This document shows, one piece after another, positions 6,319-11,765 of a DNA stretch of 11,765 nt. The notes beneath the pieces were generated by a model that saw nothing but the letters and a program-made list of their open reading frames with translations, ran no database searches and was not told the DNA's origin. Location: contig CALBJU010000199.1 in NCBI GenBank assembly GCA_937893205.1, positions 1-11,765 of the forward strand, given 5' to 3'. This DNA is from an uncultured Bacteroidota bacterium. Lineage in GTDB: Bacteria > Bacteroidota > Rhodothermia > Rhodothermales > UBA10348. Position 1 is the stretch's first letter, and every line of letters starts with the position of its first letter. The position numbers and the translations under genes are program-made.

Positions 6319-7548
6319 ATGGCTCGCCGTTTCGACGTTCCAACGTTTTATCGCAGCCCGATAGTTTCCACGGTCAAGGAGGCTCGTCGCGTTCAGGATC
6401 CACGCAAGAAGGACCTCTCTCCTTCCATTCTGGATTTTGGACGAGTCCGCTTCAAGTTGGCGAGGCATTTTGGATTTTGCTACGGCGTCGAGAATGCCAT
6501 CGAGATCGCCTACCAGGCCCTGGAAACTGCCAACGGCAGGCGGGTTTTTCTGCTGTCGGAAATGATCCACAATCCCCACGTAAACGAAGACCTCAAAGAG
6601 CGCGGCGTCCGTTTTCTTCGAACGACAAGTGGAGAGCAGCTCATTCCCTTCGATGAGCTTGATGCCGACGATATCGTCATCATTCCCGCATTCGGAACGA
6701 CCTTGGAAACCGAGCAACGCCTCTCGGACATCGGAGTAGACGTGGCGGCTTTCAATACAACCTGTCCATTCGTCGAAAAGGTCTGGACCCGATCCGAGAG
6801 CATAGGATCAAAGAATTACACCGTCGTCGTACACGGAAAACGATATCATGAGGAGACGCGGGCGACATTCTCCCACGCCAAATCGAAAGCGCCCGTCGTC
6901 GTCATTCGAGATCTTGAAGAAGCCTCCAAATTGGCCAACGTTATTCGCGGCGATGTGGACCGCGAGTATTTCTTCGAACACTTTGAAGACCGGTACAGCG
7001 AGGGGTTTGAGCCCTCCAGAGACCTTGTTCGTCTCGGCGTGGTGAATCAGACCACAATGCTGGCGACTGAAACCACAGAAATTGCCGAACTGCTAAAGCG
7101 CGCACTGCAGGACCGATTTGGAGAGGATGGAATCGAGCATTTTTCGGACAACAGCGACACCTTGTGCTACGCAACCAACGAAAACCAGGATGCTACACGA
7201 GCGCTCATTGAGCACGGTGCTGACCTGGCCATTGTTGTCGGAGGTGCAAATTCGTCTAACACCAGCCACTTGGTGGAGTTGTGTGAGGAACGGATGTCCA
7301 CCTACTTCATCAGTGGAGACGAGAGCCTGCTCGAGAAAGATCTCATCGAACACTTTGATCTGACACAGAAAAAAGTAGTTCAAACACGGGACTGGCTCCC
7401 CGAGATTACGCCAATTAACATCTTGCTGACGGCCGGTGCTTCATGCCCGGATGTTCTTCTCGACCGCGTGATGCAAACGATATGCTCATGGGTAGAGGGA
7501 AGTCGCAGTGTCGACGAAGCTCTTGAACCCTTTCTCGTCGCCCAGTAG
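6319..7548 (+). CDS. ispH: 4-hydroxy-3-methylbut-2-enyl diphosphate reductase (long-form IspH)
   Basis: IspH (LytB) is the iron-sulfur enzyme of the last MEP-pathway step, reducing HMBPP to IPP and DMAPP in the cytosol. The three cluster cysteines are present: C54 (HFGFCYGVENA), C149 (NTTCPFVEKVW) and C283 (DTLCYATNENQDA). Substrate-binding residues are also recognisable: H87 in NPHV, H177/E179 in RYHEET, TT in VNQTTML (245-246), the SSN triad in GANSSNTSHL (312-314) and S375 in GASCPDVL. At 409 residues it is the long form, also known from cyanobacteria, plants and some Bacteroidota, with about 45 extra N-terminal residues (FYRSPIV...DPRKKDLSPSILDFG) and an insertion near 200-235, compared with about 316 residues in E. 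coli. ATG 6319 keeps that N-terminal extension. No Shine-Dalgarno sequence is present. The presence of ispH shows that this organism makes isoprenoids by the MEP route. Confidence 0.96.
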   Translation: MARRFDVPTFYRSPIVSTVKEARRVQDPRKKDLSPSILDFGRVRFKLARHFGFCYGVENAIEIAYQALETANGRRVFLLSEMIHNPHVNEDLKERGVRFLRTTSGEQLIPFDELDADDIVIIPAFGTTLETEQRLSDIGVDVAAFNTTCPFVEKVWTRSESIGSKNYTVVVHGKRYHEETRATFSHAKSKAPVVVIRDLEEASKLANVIRGDVDREYFFEHFEDRYSEGFEPSRDLVRLGVVNQTTMLATETTEIAELLKRALQDRFGEDGIEHFSDNSDTLCYATNENQDATRALIEHGADLAIVVGGANSSNTSHLVELCEERMSTYFISGDESLLEKDLIEHFDLTQKKVVQTRDWLPEITPINILLTAGASCPDVLLDRVMQTICSWVEGSRSVDEALEPFLVAQ

Positions 7549-7620
7549 CGGAATAAATCAATATATTTATGAGGTGGATTAGAGCATTCCACTCTCCATC
7601 CTGCCCAATGGTTGTAAATC

Positions 7621-8193
7621 ATGATACGTAGCAGGGCCATTCTTTCTCTTTCTGCAGTGGCAGTGTTGCTGGCAGGATGTTCTCTCTTTTCGACGAGAGA
7701 TCCGGAGACACCCCTGGAGAATTCCGGCTCCTACGTTCAACCTGATACGCCCGAGCAAGTCATCGAAAACGTTCAAAATGCGGTGTCAGAGCTCAACACA
7801 TTCAATTACAGAAGATCACTCGCTGACGATTTCGTCTTTCGTCCAACCGCTTCAGCACTCGCGCGTGAATCCGTTTTTTTCTCATGGTCGCGGGCCCAGG
7901 AGGAACAGTACTTTACGGCTCTAACCGCTGCCGCAGCTCTGAACACCGGACATAACCTCCAGCTGAACGATCAAACCTTGACGCTCCTTGGCGCGGACGA
8001 ATTTGTCTTTGACGCCACGTATGTACTGACCATCAACCACCGCAGAGCCGAAGTGCCTACGCAGGTTCAGGGTCGGATGCAGTGGGTCATCAAGCAGGGT
8101 ACCGATGGACTGTGGGCTCTCCTGGATTGGACTGACCAGGAATTGGGAAATGAACAGTCCTGGAGCGACCTGAAGGCAGAGTTCACGAAATAG
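7621..8193 (+). CDS. Small NTF2-like lipoprotein (first of a tandem pair)
   Basis: This 190-residue protein begins with a lipoprotein signal peptide: basic MIRSR, a hydrophobic core, and a canonical lipobox LAGC with C20 as the lipidated residue. The mature part has an N-terminal helix (TPEQVIENVQNAVSELNTFNYRRSLADDFVF) followed by alternating strand-like segments ending in WALLDWTDQE, the arrangement seen in NTF2/SnoaL-like cone folds. No catalytic residues stand out and I cannot assign a function; a ligand-binding or envelope accessory role is possible. The next gene encodes a protein with the same order of elements, so the two look like diverged paralogues. The gene follows ispH by 72 bases of fairly AT-rich sequence with no terminator hairpin. 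No Shine-Dalgarno sequence precedes ATG 7621. Confidence 0.82.
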   Translation: MIRSRAILSLSAVAVLLAGCSLFSTRDPETPLENSGSYVQPDTPEQVIENVQNAVSELNTFNYRRSLADDFVFRPTASALARESVFFSWSRAQEEQYFTALTAAAALNTGHNLQLNDQTLTLLGADEFVFDATYVLTINHRRAEVPTQVQGRMQWVIKQGTDGLWALLDWTDQELGNEQSWSDLKAEFTK

Positions 8194-8213
8194 GTGGCAC
8201 GCTCCTCCGGGTA

Positions 8214-8229
8214 GTCACGATATTGTGAC
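8214..8229. repeat. Short inverted repeat abutting a start codon
   Basis: GTCAC (8214-8218) and GTGAC (8225-8229) form a 5-bp stem with a 6-base loop GATATT, extendable by one G-T pair. The repeat ends on the base just before the ATG of the second lipoprotein gene. It could be an operator or a weak translation-controlling hairpin, or chance: a 5-bp stem is common in random sequence. Confidence 0.25.
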
Positions 8230-8745
8230 ATGCTCCGCTCTTTTTCAATAGGGTTTCGTTTTATCGTTTGCGTCCTGTGCGCCGGATGCAATCCGTTCGC
8301 ACCTGCTCTGGAAGATGGCAATCCATTCGGCGATCTGCTCGGTGATCCGACAACCATAGAAGGCTTCTTTGCCAACTTCCGAAACGCCTACGAACTGAGA
8401 GATCTTTCACTCTACGAGCCCCTTCTGGATTCTGCTTTCATCTTCGTGTGGCACGATTTTGACGCACAGGTGGATCGTGAATGGGGCTTCGCACAGGACC
8501 TCGAAACAACCCGTCGCCTGTTCCATAATTCCTCAGGTATCCGCCTTCAGTGGAATCAGATCATCACCAGCGATGAACTCGTGCCCCTGCTCCAGAGTCG
8601 GATCGTACGCTCTTTCAACCTCACGGTGACCCTCGAACAGGGAGACGTTTTTCGTACCGACGGAAACGTAAATTTTCATCTGGTGAGGATAGATTCCCTC
8701 TCCTCCTGGCGCCTGAAAAGGTGGCGGGATGAATCGGAACTGTAA
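8230..8745 (+). CDS. Small NTF2-like lipoprotein (second of a tandem pair)
   Basis: This 171-residue protein has a lipoprotein-like N-terminus: MLRSF, a hydrophobic core and CAGC with C20 as the likely lipidated residue. Position -3 is Cys instead of the usual Leu/Val/Ile, so the lipobox is imperfect. The mature region has an acidic/proline linker (NPFAPALEDGNPFGD), then a helix-rich start (TIEGFFANFRNAYELRDLSLYEPLLDSAFIFVW), then strand-like segments ending in WRLKRWRDE. This parallels the preceding protein, including a helix after a threonine, an aromatic-rich F-x-F strand, a W..AQ segment and a terminal tryptophan pair. That points to an NTF2-like fold, with no recognised function. It lies 36 bases downstream of its partner, probably in the same transcript. 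No Shine-Dalgarno sequence is visible. Confidence 0.8.
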   Translation: MLRSFSIGFRFIVCVLCAGCNPFAPALEDGNPFGDLLGDPTTIEGFFANFRNAYELRDLSLYEPLLDSAFIFVWHDFDAQVDREWGFAQDLETTRRLFHNSSGIRLQWNQIITSDELVPLLQSRIVRSFNLTVTLEQGDVFRTDGNVNFHLVRIDSLSSWRLKRWRDESEL

Positions 8746-8834
8746 GCCGAGTCCCACTTTTAGCTATGATTCTGGAGGCGGGGCGAACTACATTGCGCAT
8801 CCACAATTTTACCACTTCATTTCTCGCTTCCACG

Positions 8835-10205
8835 ATGGAAAAGGCCCTCTCGTACACCGAAACACACTTCGATCGTTTCGTCAATGAACTCAAAGATTTC
8901 CTTCGAATCCCATCTGTGAGTACAGATCCTGAGCACGCCGCGGATATCCGGACAGCTGCATCCTGGTTAGCAGACCACCTGAAGAACCTCGGTGTTGAGC
9001 GAGTCGACATCATGGAGACCGATGGTCATCCGATTGTGTATGGAGAGCAGTTGATCGATCCTTCCCTTCCAACCATCCTCGTTTATGGACACTATGATGT
9101 TCAACCTCCGGACCCGTTGGACCTGTGGGATTCTGCTCCATTTGAACCCGTGGTGAAGAACGGTAATCTGTATGCGAGAGGATCGTGCGACGACAAGGGC
9201 CAGCTCTTCATGCACGTCAAGGCGGCCGAGTCCTATTTCAAGACAGCCGGTCACTTGCCCTTGAACGTCAAATACATCTTCGAAGGCGAGGAAGAAATCG
9301 GTTCTTCTCATCTGCCCCCATTCATGGAGGCGAACCGTGAGCTGCTGTCTGCCGATGTAGCCGTTGTCTCGGATACGGCCCTGTTCGGAAACGGAGTGCC
9401 CTCGATCACCTACGGGCTGCGAGGACTTGCGTACGTTGAGATTACGTTACAAGGCCCAAAAATAGACCTCCACTCGGGTGTGTACGGAGGCGCGATAGAA
9501 AATCCGATCAATGCTCTTGCGAAGATGATTGCGGACCTGCACGACGAAAATCACCGGGTTACCATCGACGGCTTTTATGACAACGTGATTGAGTTGACCG
9601 ACGAAGAGCGGGCGACCTTCGCAAGCCTGCCGTTCAACGCCGATGAATGGGTAGCCGAGGTCGGAGCGTCACGATCCAAAACGGAGGCGGGATACACTGC
9701 GCTTGAAGGCACCACCGCACGCCCGACGCTGGACTGTAACGGGATCTGGGGGGGATTCACGGGCGAGGGTGCAAAAACCGTTCTTCCCGCCCGCGCCAGC
9801 GTCAAGATTTCTTGCCGGCTGGTCCCAGGACAGACCACGGATGAAATCACGGGCAAATTGAAAACCCATTTCGAGAAATATCTTCCCGATACCATGAAGC
9901 TCACGTTCACCAATCTGCATGGTGGAGAGGGTGGACTGGTGCCCACCGACAGTGTTGCGATGAGGGCAGCCTCTGATGCAATGGAAGGCGTTTTTGGAGA
10001 AAAACCCTACATGATCCGGTGCGGCGGCAGCATCCCTGTCGTTGCCGATTTCAAGAGGATCTTGGGCCAGGACACCGTGTTGATGGGATTCGGATTGGAT
10101 TCGGATGCCATCCACTCCCCTAACGAGCATTTTGGAATCGATCGCTTCAGGCAAGGCATAGATTCGATCATTCGATTCATGCATATTTATGCCAGTTCCA
10201 ATTAA
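8835..10205 (+). CDS. M20-family dipeptidase
   Basis: This 456-residue cytosolic metallopeptidase belongs to the M20 (carnosinase/CPG2-like) family and hydrolyses dipeptides or short peptides using two zinc or manganese ions. All active-site residues are visible, numbered from the chosen start: H86 in YGHYDVQP, D119 in SCDDKGQ, the EE pair of GEEEIGSS (E153 general base, E154 ligand), D180 in VSDTALF and H427 in AIHSPNE. The dimerisation-domain histidine H213 is in DLHSG. I chose ATG 8835 because homologues begin just before the ALSYxExHxDRFxxELKDFLRIPSVST block. The upstream ATG at 8766 would add 23 residues that look neither like a family N-terminus nor like a signal peptide. No Shine-Dalgarno sequence supports either start. 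Its TAA lies inside the start of the next peptidase gene (17-base overlap), suggesting coupled expression. Confidence 0.93.
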   Translation: MEKALSYTETHFDRFVNELKDFLRIPSVSTDPEHAADIRTAASWLADHLKNLGVERVDIMETDGHPIVYGEQLIDPSLPTILVYGHYDVQPPDPLDLWDSAPFEPVVKNGNLYARGSCDDKGQLFMHVKAAESYFKTAGHLPLNVKYIFEGEEEIGSSHLPPFMEANRELLSADVAVVSDTALFGNGVPSITYGLRGLAYVEITLQGPKIDLHSGVYGGAIENPINALAKMIADLHDENHRVTIDGFYDNVIELTDEERATFASLPFNADEWVAEVGASRSKTEAGYTALEGTTARPTLDCNGIWGGFTGEGAKTVLPARASVKISCRLVPGQTTDEITGKLKTHFEKYLPDTMKLTFTNLHGGEGGLVPTDSVAMRAASDAMEGVFGEKPYMIRCGGSIPVVADFKRILGQDTVLMGFGLDSDAIHSPNEHFGIDRFRQGIDSIIRFMHIYASSN

Positions 10206-11553
10206 CAGGACCACCACTTTGCGCGCCAAATCCTATCCGTTCATTCCCCTGGTCGTAGTGCTTCTTCCGATTCTCTGGACCGGCTGTTCGTCAGGGGTTG
10301 GTTCGAGCGATCCTGCCCCCTTTTCTGGTGATCCCTGGCCCGACATCCGGGCCGAGAGAATCGCTACGCTGCTGCCCTCGGCCATGCGCGAGAATGACAT
10401 AGACGCGTGGATGATCATCTGCCGCGAAAACAACAACGATCCCATGGCAGCGCATGTTGGATGCGAGAATGCTGGTGGATCCGCCGCCTTCCTGTTTTTC
10501 CTCGGCGAAAATGGACTGCATTCGATCGCTATTTCCCCAGCAGGCGAGGCTACCGCACTTGCAGAAAAGAAGATCATGGATGAGGTGGTTCGGATTGAGC
10601 GTGGAGTAGGACTCTGGGGAACCGTACAGGAGCAGTTTGAACGATTTAGTCCCGGGAGCATTGGCATCAATACTGGACGAAGTCCCATCTCCGATGGACT
10701 CTCTCACACCCAGTATGACTCAATGCTGAACGGGCTGGACGTCACTTGGACCGCGCGAATGAAATCGGGCGAGACACTCATCAGAAGCTGGCTGTCTGTG
10801 AAACTGCCCGCCGAAATAGAAATTATGCGCCGCGCAGCTGCGGTCACTGCCGCGTGGGAGATCGAGGCGTACGAGGCAGCAATTGGAGGAGTGACGACGG
10901 ACAGAGACATCGCCGATTTTCTCGAATCCAAGATGGCAGAACTCGGCGTTGGCGACGGGTGGGCTCCGGAACAGAATCCCGCGGTGAACTCAGGGAAAGA
11001 CCGCGGCCACTCCCATCCGACGAACCGGGTGATTCAACCGGGCGATTTCATCCAGATAGATTTCGGTATCCGCGTTTACGATCGCTGGGTGACAGACATT
11101 CAGCGATTTGCGTACGTGTTGGCGCCGGGCGAATCCGAGCCGCCCCAGGACGCCATCACCAAATGGGAAGCGGCGCGGGCTGGAAGCCGCGCCGCGTTTG
11201 GCGCCATGAAGCCCGGCGCCACAGGAAATGAGGTCGACAGGGCCCAGCGTGTTGTCATGGAGGAAAATGGAAGCATCTCGGTCATGTGGGGAACAGGACA
11301 TCCTGTTGGGTACTGGGCACATGACAGCGGCCCCGGCCTGAGCGGCGGACGGTTGGGACGCGAGCTGAGGGCAGGTCCCACACAGGTACTAAAAGTCGGT
11401 ATGACATTCGCCTTCGATGGATTTCACTCATGGCCGCTCTCCGATTCGACCACAAAGACGATATCGGTCGAAGAAATGGCTGTAATTACCGATGAAGGCG
11501 CTGAATGGCTCACCCCGCCCCAGGAAGATCTGATCCTGATTCATTCGAACTGA
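10189..11553 (+). CDS. Exported M24-family (Xaa-Pro peptidase/creatinase-like) metallopeptidase
   Basis: This 454-residue protein has an N-terminal export signal (basic residues, hydrophobic SYPFIPLVVVLLPILW) ending in TGC at C33, so it may be a lipoprotein, although Trp at -3 is atypical. A creatinase-type N-domain (about 48-200) precedes the pita-bread M24 domain (about 205-445). Likely metal ligands are D291 (QIDFG), D303 (VTDIQR), H371 (GTGHPVG), position 410, where family members have Glu in a TIEPG-like motif but here FAFDGF places Asp, and E428 (VEEMAVIT). H276 and H378 are probable substrate histidines. D291 and D303 are 12 apart, versus 11 in classical aminopeptidase P. It may be a peptidase with altered metal chemistry or a related hydrolase. 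ATG 10189 overlaps the M20 gene by 17 bases; TTG 10219 would also give a complete signal sequence. A DUF1569-like gene follows after 7 bases. Confidence 0.88.
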   Translation: MPVPINRTTTLRAKSYPFIPLVVVLLPILWTGCSSGVGSSDPAPFSGDPWPDIRAERIATLLPSAMRENDIDAWMIICRENNNDPMAAHVGCENAGGSAAFLFFLGENGLHSIAISPAGEATALAEKKIMDEVVRIERGVGLWGTVQEQFERFSPGSIGINTGRSPISDGLSHTQYDSMLNGLDVTWTARMKSGETLIRSWLSVKLPAEIEIMRRAAAVTAAWEIEAYEAAIGGVTTDRDIADFLESKMAELGVGDGWAPEQNPAVNSGKDRGHSHPTNRVIQPGDFIQIDFGIRVYDRWVTDIQRFAYVLAPGESEPPQDAITKWEAARAGSRAAFGAMKPGATGNEVDRAQRVVMEENGSISVMWGTGHPVGYWAHDSGPGLSGGRLGRELRAGPTQVLKVGMTFAFDGFHSWPLSDSTTKTISVEEMAVITDEGAEWLTPPQEDLILIHSN

Positions 11554-11560
11554 CGATACC

Positions 11561-11765
11561 ATGGAACGCAAAGATCTGTACGATGAAGCCACTTTTGAAG
11601 ATATTTGCAGCAGAATCGGCAGCTTGACCGGAGATACAAAGCCGGAATGGGGGTCGATGACGGTTGCGCAAATGTTGGCGCACTGTGCCGAAGTGCAAGA
11701 CGTCGCGAATGGTAAGGATCTGAAGGGCACACCCTTCATGGTCAAGCTGATGGGCGGCATGATCA
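11561..11765 (+). CDS. DUF1569/DinB-like protein (3' truncated by window end)
   Basis: An open frame from ATG 11561 runs to the right edge (68 codons, no stop). It begins MERKDLYDEATFEDICSRI and contains the stretch PEWGSMTVAQMLAHCAEVQDVA, which is the hallmark of DUF1569 proteins in the DinB/YfiT-like four-helix superfamily: a QWGKM-type motif followed by a conserved histidine in MLAHC that usually serves as a metal ligand. Members are small (about 150 residues), cytosolic and of unknown function. It begins 7 bases after the M24 peptidase stop, so it probably shares that transcript. The family is recognised from this motif only; the rest of the protein lies outside the window. Confidence 0.8.
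   Translation, partial: MERKDLYDEATFEDICSRIGSLTGDTKPEWGSMTVAQMLAHCAEVQDVANGKDLKGTPFMVKLMGGMI

Noticed and set aside
7562..7569. TATATTTA upstream of the first lipoprotein as a Bacteroidota-type -7 element
   Set aside because: It resembles TAnnTTTG at most positions, but no TTTG lies at the expected distance upstream. Too weak to call a promoter.
8766..8834. Upstream ATG giving a 479-residue M20 peptidase
   Set aside because: The extra 23 residues are not a signal peptide and do not resemble family N-termini. The family-like start is ATG 8835.
1..11765. Search for mobile elements, CRISPR arrays, phage genes or defence systems
   Set aside because: No transposase, integrase, terminal inverted repeats, regularly spaced repeats or defence-type domains are visible. 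The genes are mainly housekeeping and envelope functions with uniform composition.

Overview
This 11.8-kb window is an ordinary-looking, gene-dense bacterial chromosome segment that reads almost entirely left to right. The likely source is a Gram-negative bacterium of the Bacteroidota/Rhodothermota/Balneolota type. Four things point that way: an Mla/MCE lipid-transport cassette, which implies an outer membrane; the long (about 400-residue) form of IspH; two small NTF2-like lipoproteins; and start codons that almost all lack a Shine-Dalgarno sequence. The assignment is an inference. There is no rRNA or other marker that would fix it.

Layout. (1) 2-748 is the 3' part of clpX, followed by a strong bidirectional hairpin terminator at 771-802. 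(2) 830-1204 on the minus strand is a small four-helix membrane protein of unknown function, convergent with clpX and divergent from what follows. (3) The 213-bp divergent intergenic region (1205-1417) carries four GTGYGGTW-like boxes. (4) 1418-6225 looks like one transcription unit: a YihY-family membrane protein, an MlaE-type permease, an MlaF-type ATPase (GTGA overlap with the permease), an MCE/MlaD-type substrate-binding protein, and Tgt (tRNA-guanine transglycosylase). ispH follows after 93 bp and may belong to the same unit. (5) 7621-8745 holds two tandem NTF2-like small lipoproteins of unknown function. (6) 8835-11553 holds an M20 dipeptidase and an overlapping exported M24 (creatinase/Xaa-Pro peptidase-like) protein. 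The start of a DUF1569/DinB-like protein follows 7 bp later and runs off the window.

How the genes fit together. mlaE-mlaF-mlaD form the inner-membrane core of a phospholipid or hydrophobic-ligand transporter of the outer-membrane asymmetry (Mla) type. No MlaB (STAS) or MlaC partner is encoded nearby. Tgt and IspH are housekeeping enzymes for tRNA queuosine modification and for the last step of the MEP isoprenoid pathway. The M20 and M24 peptidases probably act in succession on peptides, one in the cytosol and one outside it.

I found no mobile element, CRISPR array, phage gene, tRNA or rRNA, and no clear new defence or biosynthetic system. The points most worth a second look are: a Tgt that has lost all four residues of the classical zinc site; an open -1 reading frame that exactly fills the only loose gap in the Mla operon, beginning at a T6 run at the end of mlaF; the paired NTF2-like lipoproteins; an M24 enzyme with a Glu-to-Asp change at a metal ligand; and the repeated boxes in the divergent promoter region. 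No stretch longer than 300 bases lacks a gene.
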